Source of the DNA: Clitopilus passeckerianus
Taxonomy: Eukaryota; Basidiomycota; Agaricomycetes; Agaricales; Entolomataceae
DNA length: 64,000 nucleotides
Reading direction: 5' to 3'
Assembly: GCA_944990035.1 (NCBI GenBank)
Contig: CALYLX010000157.1
Location: 558,001 to 622,000, forward strand
Made by a program: the position numbers and the translations under genes. The notes beneath the pieces were generated by a model, which saw nothing but the letters and a program-made list of their open reading frames with translations, did no database searches and was not told the origin of the DNA. Shown piece after piece: positions 1 to 10,547 of this stretch. How positions within the stretch are numbered: the first letter of the stretch is position 1; the number at the start of each line of letters is the position of its first letter.

Positions 1-7
1 GGGGAGA

Positions 8-1114
8 TTTGGCTATGACGACGGCTTCGCTGCTTTGTCGTTGACCATTCTTGCGGCCTTCGTCACTGCACTCCAAATACACGTCGGGGATCCCAGTCCG
101 TACCAATTCCCACCGTCATATGGAGTATTGCTCATCAAATACAGCCCACCTATCACGATTCAGCCGCTTTGCTTTGTACTACACCAGCGCTGAAGGATTC
201 TATGGCATACTCTGGTGCGCTTGATGAGATTTGCCTCATGCATACTCTAAAAGTCTTTGTAGGACTGCCAGACTTTCAATACTATTCACTATCATTCGGA
301 TTTCACCAACTGGATCTACGTTCAAACGGCTGTTATATATGGTCTCTGTCAGCTACTTCGTCATCTGGCTTGTACTTTCTGTTCAGCTATTCTGGGTTTG
401 TGAGCCCATACCGAACTGGAAGGTAGGATCTCTGTTCACACACTTCGAAACAAAGCCTGAGAATTTCGAAGGATGCATCGGTTCCACAGTGTCCGTTAGA
501 CGATCAGGTGCCGATAGCACAGCTCATTAGTGAGTCTCAGTTGTCTGGTCTTATGACCCAGTTAAACTCATTCCCCTAGGCGACGTCTATGCGGACGCAA
601 TCCTCATAGCAGCCCCACTCAAACTGCTTTGGTCTTTTAACGGCTCTGTCGGCCAACGCAGAAGGTTGATCATAGCCTTTTCCGCCAGTACAGTAACCAC
701 TGTGACCAGTTTAGTGCACTCGTTCTATATCGTTACGAAACCTGGCACACCAGTGGTCCTCTTTACGGCAGTTATTGAGGTAGGAACTAGGATTCGCATG
801 TTCATTACAATTGCCTCACCTCTCTTACATAGGTATCCTCTTCGCTCTTCGTCTGCAACCTTGCCGTCCTTTTTGGAGTCGTTTCCCGTCTTCTCGACAC
901 CTACGTCCTTCGTAGTGCGGATAAGACGACGATACATTCGTCTTCAACCGCCTCCTCGTTTAAAACCCTGCCTGGCTTTGCGAGCACGTTCCCGGCACGG
1001 TCTAGTTGCCCTGGTCCAGGTACTCTGGATGGACCTGCGCATCTCGGGAACACGATCATCAAAATAAATTCACACAACCGTACAATTGTCTCCGAACCCC
1101 AATCAAAGGGCTAG
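8..1114 (+). CDS. Multi-pass integral membrane protein, agaric family (5' end off the window)
   Basis: The protein is read across five exons; the first begins before the window (open from about position 8). Probable introns run about 101-165, 211-263, 422-489, 530-579 and 778-833; the last exon stops at TAG 1112-1114. The spliced product has hydrophobic helices around ILWTARLSILFTIIRISP, the segment ending FWVCEPIPNWK, a short Cys-containing loop (CPLDDQVPIAQLI), then DVYADAILIAAPLKLLW and a helix after QRRRLIIAF, ending in SSSLFVCNLAVLFGVV and a Ser/Thr-rich tail. This order matches a large uncharacterised family of seven-helix-like membrane proteins in Agaricomycetes; no substrate or ligand is known to me. 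All reading frames agree across the splice sites, so the gene looks intact. The first two introns are the least certain because the donor of intron 1 (GTACCA) is weak. Confidence 0.7.
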
Positions 1115-1238
1115 CTTCAGTCTCAGCCCCTTGATACTCGACCTAAAAAGCAGTATGTGATAATACTCATAATTTAAATTTCTCAGAATTGTACTATAAT
1201 CCTGTATTTTGTGTCGTACCATATGTCAATGCTAGTAT

Positions 1239-1990
1239 CTAACTTAGCTCCTTCAATGTCAGGAACGTCCTGTTAATCCGAAGACGTGGCAGCGGCTGCG
1301 CCCTACCAGTCTGGGGGACCACATCAAGCTCCCGTCCTTGGAAGGCCATAGGCCCTCTGAAATATCCGTGCATGTTCAACGGTCGAAGTCGACAGGTAGT
1401 GTCAGTCTGGGGATTATCATGCCTCCTTGGGCTTTTGTAATCGGCGTGGGAGGGTACATTAAGTAACTCGATGGTCACTGAGGTTGAGATGTTCGACGAG
1501 TTCTTTAAGTGGCATTCGAACGACGTCGAACAATCGGAGATCAATAATCCGGCTCTTCGACATCTTGACGTCTGACTCTCGCCCTAACATTTTGGGCGAC
1601 ACAGACGCCGACCCTTCTCTACTCTTCGAAGAAAACTCAACGAACGTATGCGCCAACATCCGTAGTTGAAACGTTGTGTTGAAGGGATAGCACATGATAA
1701 CAGGACGGTACTTCTGTCGATTGCCACTTGCTCTGAATCGTACACAGCTTTCGTTCGGATCTCCGCTTCACTCTTAGTCGTAGAGCTTGACGATGATCTC
1801 TGTCCACTGGATAATCCGGCAGATCAATCCCAGCAAATGACCCCTGAAACCAGCGCTCCCAAATATGGCGCAAGATCTGCAGGAGGGGATCAGCGTTTGG
1901 CCCAACCTTTTCGCGCCATTGCAAAGCATGACCGGATGATGTGGCCCCTATCTCAGGCCTGCCATCTTGCTTTGGCGATCAACATCGTCA
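1239..1990 (-). CDS. Possible spliced hypothetical gene
   Basis: Three overlapping minus-strand reading frames lie here: one around 1637-1990 containing WFQGSFAGIDLPDYPVDRDH, one at 1459-1670 rich in Ser/Arg/Lys, and one ending at 1239 with LPRLRINRTFLTLKELS. They could be exons of one gene. I found no ATG with a convincing context and recognise no domain. Splice sites between the frames could not be settled. The alternative is non-coding sequence between the membrane-protein gene and the oxygenase gene. Confidence 0.2.
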
Positions 1991-2089
1991 CATGGCTAAT
2001 GTCGAGTTCCGGTCACCCTAGGCTCCACTATAAACCACCTCTTGACTCCTCACCATTCCTGTTACTCAAGACTGGTCCTTATTCAAGCC

Positions 2090-3189
2090 ATGGTTTCTGA
2101 CTTGAAAGCCATCTACGACAAGCAAGGCTACGTCGTCATTCCAGGCCTCATCGACGAGAAGGATCGTGCCCAGCTTGAAGCTGCTTGTGAAAGAGCCATT
2201 CAACGCACTCGCACAGGTGACTGGCCGTACCGCAGGACCGTTGGCAAGCAGTTTCCCCCCTTCGATAATGATAACCCGGACTCTTGGGGCGTTCAGCATT
2301 TGATGCATCCCGATCTCAACGAACCAGCTTTCGCAAACTGGTATACTTCGAAGCCTTTGCTAGGTGCTGCTAAAGATCTCCTGCAATGTAATGACGATGA
2401 GCTACAGATGGGTCAGTGGGATCGCCTTCACGACTTAGATCTGCTGATTAAAACTAATGATGAATCCCGGGCCTTTGCAGAGCTCTTCAATCTGTTGATC
2501 AATCCTCTCGGTCATAACTTTGCCCTGCGCTGGCATAGAGATGACGTGCATGAAAAGGCAACAGAGAAGGAAGAGAAGGAAGCGCTTGCAAAATGGCATC
2601 ATGGGGTAAGCAGAGTTAAGTCGCGCGAGCTCCACTCCTTACTCACAATGGTACTCACAGGTTCAGTGGAACACGTGCGGCTCAAATTTTTTATCCTCTT
2701 ATGCAAGGATATTTAGGAATTGCAGTGCTTTGTACAAGGATTCCTGTCTCTACGTCGTTCCGGGATCTCATGCGGTTCCTCGAACGGATGAGCAGCGCAA
2801 GCAATCCGAGACAATGGAACCACCCGAAGATCCATCCTCAATGCCTGGCGCAATTCAAGTTACCCTCCAACGCGAGTCTTTTTGAAATTTACCGCATGTT
2901 TGTCTGCTCATCCCACCTTCCATTAGCCGGGGAGACCGTTTTTTATAATTCGAACATCTTGCATTGCGCTACATACGATTCGACGGCTAAACGCGCTACC
3001 TTGCATGCTTGCGTTGGCGACATTAAGGGTGGATCTGCCCGGGCAAGGAATGTGCTACAACATGGGCTGGAATGGATGAAGGAGGACAAATTTCGTAGTT
3101 CTCTTAGCGAACAAGGCAAGGCAATGCTTGATCGTCTTATCCAGATGCGCACACAGGCACCAGATGTAGGATACTCTCTGCAGGGATAA
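2090..3189 (+). CDS. Phytanoyl-CoA dioxygenase (PhyH) family Fe(II)/2-oxoglutarate oxygenase
   Basis: ATG at 2090 (MVSDLKAIYDKQGYVVIPG) opens the usual PhyH N-terminus, where a GYVVIPGLI-type strand precedes a helix. Exons are 2090-2411, 2481 to about 2610, 2661-2674 (14 nt), 2726-2871 and 2927-3189; TAA is 3187-3189. The central block LFNLLINPLGHNFALRWHRD carries the HxD iron-binding pair (His-Arg-Asp), and the last exon, beginning GETVFYNSNILHCATYDS, carries the distal His and then an Arg (TAKRATLHA) that would bind 2-oxoglutarate. The family hydroxylates diverse small molecules; the fungal subgroup has no known substrate. The fourth intron uses a GC donor (see findings): only this choice yields the family's PGETVFYN segment in frame. 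The 14-nt exon would be missed by most gene finders. Length, about 310 aa, fits the family. Confidence 0.9.
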
Positions 3190-3515
3190 GGTGTGGTATG
3201 ACACAAATCAAGGAATTATTATTGCAATTGCAGTATCTGCTATCGCACTCTGCATAAGATATATCAGAAGGACGTAAGCGTGAAACTTCATCCACAGGCC
3301 CTTAAGTTGGCTAAGCGCCTGACTTTAAGCGCTCATCTCTGAAATACCATCGTCACATTTCACGTGGATTTTGTCACTAGTCGTGTGACAACTTCCCTTT
3401 TTCATCAACTACCACCTCGGTCCTCAAGGCCTCAAAGCCTTCGACGCGACTGGCCGCTCAAACGTGAAAGGCTTTGTGCCACAGCGACTGACTTGGCTAA
3501 CGTACCCTTCATATC

Positions 3516-4069
3516 ATGTCTCAAGAGCCAGAAGACGTCAAGCCCAAGCTCAATCTGAATATCCGTTATGACGATAATGGTATGTGGCCCCACCCACTTG
3601 TTGTGTCTATGCTCAAAAGCTTTTTATGGATGCAGTTGTGACTGTCAAAGTTAAATCCAATATGAAATTCAGTAAAATCTTTGCAGCAGCAGAGGTCAGT
3701 CACGTCTATATGCACAAGTTGTGAATTCATGAATCCGAGCATTTCCGTATGCAGGATAGGTTTAGGAGAGACCCCGGTGAAGCTCCATCTAGTCGCCCCG
3801 GATCGACTATTAATACTGATCCTCCCGGATAGGAACACTTAGATTCACATTTGAAGGAAATCGGTTGCGGCCAGAAGAAACACCCGCAGACGTGAGTGGT
3901 ATCGCTCCGAACTCGGCTGGAAATTGGTTCCGCTAATCCATTGTCTTAGGTTGGGATCGAGGACGGTGATCAGATTGACGCGCACTTGCCACAGGTTCGG
4001 ATCTAACACTCTCTTGCCACGCAGCATACTCACCATATTCTCCTTTTCCAGGTTGGGGGATGCTTTTAA
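3516..4069 (+). CDS. SMT3: SUMO (small ubiquitin-like modifier)
   Basis: Six short exons, 3516-3579, 3636-3694, 3755-3776 (22 nt), 3833-3891, 3950-3994 and 4052-4069, join in frame to an 88-residue protein starting MSQEPEDVKPKLNLNIRYDD. It has the ubiquitin-like fold signature of SUMO: VTVKVKSNMKFSKIF, then FTFEGNRLRPEETPAD and VGIEDGDQIDAHLPQ, ending QVGGCF. The Gly-Gly followed by two residues is the maturation site for the Ulp1-type protease, leaving the diglycine that is conjugated through Aos1-Uba2 and Ubc9 to target lysines. The N-terminal Lys region (DVKPK) resembles a SUMO chain-forming site without a perfect consensus. All five introns are GT-AG and 48-60 nt long. No lesion is visible. 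Upstream at about 3360 there is a CACGTG palindrome. SUMO is normally single copy and essential. Confidence 0.93.
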
Positions 4070-4384
4070 TGTTACCATTTGGTATTTCCTTTGTAATAAT
4101 AACGCCATCGTACTGGCATCATCCCACGTTCCAATCCTGAGGGCTCTTCGTTGCCGACCCCTGACTGTTTGAGAGGTGTCGTTCCCCTCACTGTAGGCGA
4201 TACATCGTGTTGCAATATCAACTCGCGGTACTTAACCTTAAGATATCCAGCTCGTGCCTCGGCCTCGTGGATAAAATTGCTATTGACACCGTCGATCGCC
4301 ACAGAAATGCAAAAGATTGAGTCGCGGCCAGCCAAGAACTGGCTTCGTAACCTCTTTGGAAGGAAGTCACAGTAGGGATGGTCG

Positions 4385-4707
4385 GTAGTTCTGCGGATCT
4401 CCCTTTTGGCCAAGGGTCCATCTCTTCAGGCATGAGCCTGAGGTCAATGAGGCTTCCTTTCTTCGGGAAACAGATTAGACTGATACTTTCAGGCTATTTG
4501 GTGCAATATATCTTTTGGGAATTCTTTGCAGATCAAAGAACTGTTGACAGCTGACGACGGGACACCTTGGTCCAATGTCAGGTAGGTACTTTCGGACCGA
4601 CTGGACCTTGTGAACAGACGCTGATCTTGCCACCTTGCAGAACACATTGTATCAGGGTGTTGGATCATGACGTTCATAGATTGCTGATGGATATTGATGT
4701 GGGCTAG
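4385..4707 (+). CDS. Doubtful small spliced gene, unknown product
   Basis: Between SUMO and the acetyltransferase gene there is a plausible chain of plus-strand exons. It runs from about 4385 (after an AG at the end of GTCGGTAG) to a donor near 4441, then an exon from about 4493 to a donor near 4581 (AG/GTAGGT), and a final exon from about 4639 to TAG 4705-4707, ending VLDHDVHRLLMDIDVG. The introns have good CTGAT-like branch sites and CAG acceptors, and phases agree. I found no start codon, and the 4100-4380 stretch is open in several frames on both strands, so the 5' part is unresolved. I do not recognise the family. Confidence 0.25.
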
Positions 4708-4805
4708 GCGAAGATCCGGACCGTGATAACTGATCAGCTCGAGTCATTTCCGCTCAGGTGTACTTATTCATTCTTTGTCCAGAACTAGGCTTTCCCTCGG
4801 TACCA

Positions 4806-5562
4806 ATGACTACAGAGTACGATTTCAACTTCTGCTTTCCCGTGAAGGAATTAGAAAGCGAGCGCGTGAAGCTCTGCCCATTTCTAGTTGAGTTCCTTAC
4901 TGTATGACACGCCACGATGTTAAGCACTTGTCCAGCCCTCAAAACATGTTGATGCTTTCATTGCCCTGCAAAGCCCGTCATACGACTACCTACCGTTCGG
5001 CCCGTTCGAAACCGCGGAAGCATTCTTGTCAGGGCTCATCGAACCTCGGATCCAGCCCGCTAGAGGTTGCATTCTCTATGCCATTTTTGACAAGACGAGA
5101 AGATCGGCGACAGTGCCTCAAGACGGTGCTATAGCTGGCGTGATTGGTTTCACCAACGCGAACGCTGCAAATCTGGTTGCCGAGATTGCTTTTGTATTAG
5201 TTTCCCCCGAGTTCCAAAAAACGCACGTCACGTCCAATGCAATTGGCTTACTTCTTCGCTATGCATTGGATCTGCCTGAAGCAGGTGGTCTCGGGTTACG
5301 ACGCGTCGTCTGGGCAGCAAGCCCATTAAACGGTCCGAGCATCAAGGCGGCGGAAAGGATGGGGTTCAGGAAGGAGGGCTATCTCCGGTGGCACTGGGTA
5401 CTCCCTGAGCACAAGCAACCTGGTAATGGGATCCCAAGAAGGGATGGAGACCCGATGCCCGAGAAACCGGGGAGAGATACCGTCTTACTAGGCTTATGTT
5501 GGGATGACTGGGAGAAAGGTGGCAAAGAACATGTGGATGCTGTCATGGCTCGATTATCCTAG
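4806..5562 (+). CDS. GNAT-family N-acetyltransferase (RimJ/RimL-like)
   Basis: ATG 4806 begins MTTEYDFNFCFPVKELESER. A single intron (4887-4935) joins CPFL to PSKHVDAFIALQ in frame, giving about 235 residues. The body has the GNAT order: an N-terminal strand, a helix with the FGPFETAEAFLSGLIEPR segment, a strand reading GAIAGVIGFTNANAANLVAE, an acetyl-CoA loop region before TSNAIGLLLRYAL, then the LRRVVWAASPLNGPSIKAAER and GFRKEGYLRWHWVL strands typical of RimJ/RimL-type enzymes that acetylate protein N-termini or small amines. Such proteins are common in fungi as single cytosolic domains. The target is unknown. TAG follows RLS at the end. The gene appears intact. Confidence 0.88.
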
Positions 5563-7778
5563 ATAACTAGCCTTCTATCTGTAACGTCGGATTATTCCAG
5601 AATTCCCCCAGAAGGCGAACTTTGATCATATGAGTTGTCATTCATTCGTCAAAGTGATTAAAATGAACAGTTCGGCACATCGGTCCTGACGCTGAAGGTT
5701 CTGGGCACGATCAACCTTGTATGGGAATACATCACATCCGAGGTGCCAATCATCCGGTACACTGATCCGTGATACCGTAATTTGCTAGTAAACCTTAAAA
5801 CCTTATGGTTATCTTCAGAACCAGATAGGAGAATTCAGTACGGGAGAAGCCAGCTTCAAGCAGCTAATAAGAAGGGTCGTAACAGGCTACTTGAACGTCC
5901 TCCAAGACTTCCGACCAAATGATTAACTCAGCGGTACGACTCGAGGAGGCCAAATCAAGTCCACCATTCGAATTCTTCGTGCATGCACACCCCATTGCTT
6001 TGGATATCTTAGCAGGTCTAATGAGCGGTCTGCGCAGTCAACAAAGGTGTGAAGAACGATGTGCATGCTCAGAGTACATATTTGTGAATAACGTAGTGGA
6101 GAATGGGAGTCCATCTCTCGCTGCCTTCTGATGAATAGAAATGGCCATTTCCCGGAAGCTGTGGCCGATGTAGGACAAAGCCTCAAGCCAAGCTGAAAGT
6201 TTGATAATTCCAGTCTTTATAGCTCTTCAGACTCAGCCGTTATGGGAAGACAACGTGGTCTTCTTTCTCCCTTTGCTGAAGCTCTTCTAATCGAAGACTC
6301 GGAGATCAAGCACGGGTCCGACATCGAGTCTTGATGTCGAACGTTGACGATAGAGGACCGTCACAGGGCGTGTCTATAACTCCGCTGAATGGCTTTCTCT
6401 CTAACCGAGTGAGTGCCGAATGGCCTGATCAGTCACCCAACCTGCTTTCCTGGATCAGTGTGTGTCAGTGTATCCATATGGTAGCTGAATCTCCGTACCT
6501 GTTGACAATTACTAGTCAAGGCGTCTCCAAAACCAAACGACCGAGACATACGAGACAGATTTCACTGAGTGGAAGATTTCGGAAATACCTCGACATGGTC
6601 TTGCTCGACGAACGCGCTACTGGTACGACGTGCGTCTACAATCCGTTCTAAGACAATGGCGGCTTTTTCTGAGTCCTGAGTTTAGAGACCATACCATATT
6701 GTGCCCAGAGCTTTCCAACCGACTTTCGATGCGTGACCAGGGAGCACTGAAGGGCCTCAGTGGAGTGAAAGGGAACTCAACATCAATCACGCCACGGGAC
6801 CAGGTACGGCGCAGTCCCGTTTACTAGATCACCGAAAGTACGAGTATGGGATTCAACAGTCAGGTATAGCCTAGGCAACCAGTTCTATATTTCGTTGACC
6901 GCAAATGCGAGAGAAAATGGCAAGATCCTAGCTTGGATCCTGGGTTCATTTTGGGCCAAGAGGAAACAGCGAAGGGAGGGCCACATGACTGTGAAGGGCC
7001 TGCCACCATGGCTCGCTCGCTTGGGTTGTACGATGTCAGATGGCCCATGTGTCAGCCTTCAATAGGTTGGTTATGAGTGACTGCTTTGTGGAAGAAATCT
7101 CGAAGAGGCGAGTACCGGACCTGATTGCCTTTATTTGTATTCCACGCTGCTTCCACCGGACCTCGTGCCGTTCTGCCCAATTACCAGATTAAGCGATAAA
7201 TTCGACCTTTATGACCCAACCTTTTGTCACCGCATTCTCTGTCGCGCACCAGTTACACGTTTGTCGTGACGAATAGGCCAGTCGCGTGCATCGGCCCTAC
7301 CTTCCTACGATCTCGTCGAGGTGTGAAAGCTGGATCTGATAAGCCTTAGCAGGTTCTACGTTTTCCCAGCATCAATCATCGCTTACTGGGGTGAAAACGG
7401 CAAAGTTTGGAATTGAAAATCACGAAGCGGTGGGTGAGAACCCGTTATTTTTCTAAGAACACTCTGATTTCATCTAAATCTGTAGCCAATTGGTCGATTA
7501 GCATCAGTGGAACCTGGTTCACGTCGTTGCCTTGCCTTCGCCTAAACAGGTAGGATCACACAATAATCTCAGGATTATTCCTGAAAACCGGCTGACATTT
7601 CAGATTAGAAAATCCGATAGAGGCTCCCATATTGATCCACAAGGTAACCCTGGGATATCGCCGTAATATATAATTATTCCTAGGACCGTCCGCAACTGTC
7701 CGGCGCTACATAACGTCTGCACACTCTTATAGTTAGTGCTCCGCGGCTTCAATAGTGTCTCTTTCTCGGCAGCCTACC
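5563..7778. other. 2.2 kb without a recognisable gene
   Basis: Only short reading frames occur here, including one at 6242-6334 starting MGRQRGLLSPFAEAL and unlinked frames at 5919-6131 and 6331-6827. None shows a known motif or joins convincingly by splicing. The right end is presumably the promoter of the Med25-like gene. A decayed or short-exon gene cannot be excluded. Confidence 0.5.
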
Positions 7779-10008
7779 ATGTTAGCTGCTGCTACGAGCG
7801 CGTATTCTGCTAGCATGTATTCTACGATACAGAGCGAGAGCCAGTCACTTGCGGTACTACTCATAGTGGAAAACTCTCAGACGGTGCTCGAGACGTGGCC
7901 CGACCTAGCCCACCAGTACTTGGACTCCATCGCGGCGAAGCTCTCTACCAGTGCGACAGACAATGTGAGTAGGTACCTTTTCCAATTTGAACACACCCCA
8001 ACTGATGAGGGGTCGAACTGCCTACAGATCAGGTATTTCCTCATGGAGAGCTCCACCCAGCAAGAATTACCCCAAGAGTACCTATCGATTCAAGATGCAT
8101 GGAGTCAGTTGAGGTTCGATCCAAATCCGAAGAACAGACTCTCCTTCAACAAGGTTTGGAGTGGCGTAGATGTTCGTGCACGAAGCTATCCTTGCAGGTT
8201 CTAGATCACACAATGACTAATCCTTCGAAACACAGTTCTTTGCCTGCGCCGCGTTTCCGCCTCATGTATCCCGACATATAATTATCGTGGCAGCATCGCC
8301 CCCGCTTGAGGACAACGCAAGTGTTAGGCCCGTCAACCTTACGCACTGGCACACTCTGGCACAACAGCTCACGCAGGTAACAGGCGTCGTCCATCCTTTT
8401 TGGGGCTAAACTGATGATGCCCTGAAGGCGAGCATGAAATGCCATATGATTCTAAGCCCTACTCAAAGCATGGTCCCGTTTGTTGCCCTGTTTGACAAAT
8501 CGGTCAGTAGCATTCAGTATGACATCCTGGATCGTCATCTTACCAGGTTACGGCCAAACTATGGAAATTCGAAATTCCAGCTTGAATTGCAAGGAGGTTA
8601 CGAGGACCAGTTTCCCATACCCTTTGATGAGCAAAAAATTATGATCAAGTTAACCACGACGAGGACTCGGACTGAGCCAACGGCTTCTGGTGATTCTTCC
8701 TGAAACACGTTTCCCCAAATGATACTTACATTTTCCCTTCCAGGAAACCCTCATGCTGCAAGCATGGTACGTAAGCATCGCATAACGGATATTTCCTGAC
8801 CCTGAACGAATGAACCTTAATCTCCGTGTCATTAGCCGACGTCCCAGTCCTCCCTTCAACGACGCACCAACTCCTTTCCTTCCGACCTCTACCTCATGAA
8901 TCAACGCATGCAGCATTCGGGCGAACACTTTGGGGCGCCATTATACCCTCAAGCTGAGCCTGCTCCTAGCTTGGTCTCCCAGCTTCAGCAGGTCCACGGG
9001 CTAACGAAGAAAAAGGTCTACAGTGCGAAGCCAGTACGCAAACCTTTTTTCAAGGACGAGCGGTTCAGCCAAGAGTCGAACGATGTCTCTTCTCTCCTTC
9101 CTCTGACCAATTCTGGTGGACGTGTACCGTCACTCTCAAAGGTGGATCGGGCTGTGCGTATTGCACAAGCTGGCAGTCCAACAGAATCGTACCCTCGTCG
9201 TCCAGGCCTTCCACGCAGGGGTTCGGGGCTCTCATCCTCTCCAGACCTTCAGCATCCTGTATCACCTATGTCCCAGACGCCTTCGAATCCCTCACCAACC
9301 TCCCCAATATTCGATGCATACCCTGCTCACTCAATGATGCCCCCCACCTCCCAGATGCATGCTGACCCCTCCTGGCTGCAACCATCGTATCAAAGCACTC
9401 AGACACATTCCGCGTACTCTGATTATGGCACCATCCCTGAGTCGGTGCCGCCCTCGATCCCCAACGTTGCGACAGCAAGTCATCGAGTCAATATGGGTAA
9501 GAGGACCTGCCTTTTTTATTGTATTGGCGCTCACCGATCATCAGGGTCACACAATCAGTATCCTCAAACCAACGCACGCCGTCCGACTTCACCGCCAATA
9601 CCCAGTCCAAAGCGCCCGCGACGATCGTTGTGTCCGGAAGACGATGAACCCTTTACGTTTGATGCTAGTTATGTCGCCGCGACCGTTGAACTTTGGGAAA
9701 ACGAAGTCCTCCCCGCATACCCCGACGTGCCCTCGATGAAGCCATCCGCAATGCTTGTCGCTGGGAAGGCTAAAGCCGACTCGCCGCGACCCCGGAGCTC
9801 GCGAAACACGTTCTACATTCCAGAGGGCGTTGCTGACACTCCAGGCACCGCTATGCCTGATACATCCAACGGAGGCTCACACGACATATACGCCACCAAT
9901 CACCTTTCTACCCCTCTTCACTACCCTGCGTCTGCCAATAATCTCACCTACATGAACGCTTATCCTTCTGGAGGATCCTCTTCTTCTTTGATCGGATGGG
10001 CTGGTTGA
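7779..10008 (+). CDS. Mediator subunit Med25-like protein with N-terminal VWA domain (putative)
   Basis: The most likely start is ATG 7779 (MLAAATSAYSASMYST). The first exon holds the opening strand of a von Willebrand A-type domain (SLAVLLIVENSQTVLE), and a later exon has the closing strand, RHIIIVAASPPLED, followed by NLTHWHTLAQQLTQ, as in the VWA domain of Mediator subunit 25. The MIDAS is degenerate (E-N-S rather than D-x-S). The second half (from about 8896) is Pro/Ser-rich and disordered with one conserved island, LQQVHGLTKKKVYSAKPVR. An intron at 9497-9544 restores RVNMGSHNQYPQ; the protein ends SSSSLIGWAG at 10008. Exon joints between about 8120 and 8890 are uncertain: several tiny exons must be assumed (one intron 38-56 nt). 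Med25 contacts transcription activators within Mediator; that role is inferred from the VWA and context only. Confidence 0.6.
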
Positions 10009-10547
10009 AATATACCAGGTTTTTACGGTTTTTACTAGGGTTTAGAATTTTCCGGGATGCCTCTATCGCCTACGTTTACTTCCAGGTTTCAGTTTTTCCA
10101 TGAGGTCTCTTCACTGTACTTCTAGGGTTTTTTGCCTACGATGGACTAAGTTTTCCCTGATACCTACTTAATTTACCTTATGCCAGTACATAGTTCTTTG
10201 CTATTTGCTGTAGAATTCCAAGGCTCTTAGCCGAGCATATTGTATGGATCTCAGATGAATGACGGCATTCTAAGCACCCACTGACGCACATTGCGTTGAT
10301 CGGGTCAATCTCCTTCTTGGATGGATTTTAACACCTCCTCGAGCGCCTGCCCCCAGCTTCCTTTTGTGGGTCTTAGAGCGGGGTCAGAACGCAGCCACGC
10401 GGAATCAGCCTAGGAATCGACGTGGAAATAGCCAAGGAAAGGGCCGAAATATTAGTGCAGTCCTGGCACAGAGCGAGACCGAGACCAGTGATAACGATAC
10501 ACAAGCCTACATAGAGGTATACAGGGGCCGGTAGTACAAGGAAATAA
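10009..10547. other. 3' untranslated/intergenic between convergent genes
   Basis: T-rich sequence follows the Med25-like stop, and the Prp46 gene ends on the opposite strand at 10548. No gene is seen. Confidence 0.5.

Noticed and set aside
3845..4413. Antisense frames over the SUMO gene and beyond
   Set aside because: The sense strand splices to a complete SUMO, so antisense openness there is coincidental; the part after 4070 stays undecided.
9485..9550. Insertion in the Med25-like protein (GKRTCLFYCIGAHRSS)
   Set aside because: It is an unspliced intron (GTAAGA...ATCAG) and removal keeps the frame.
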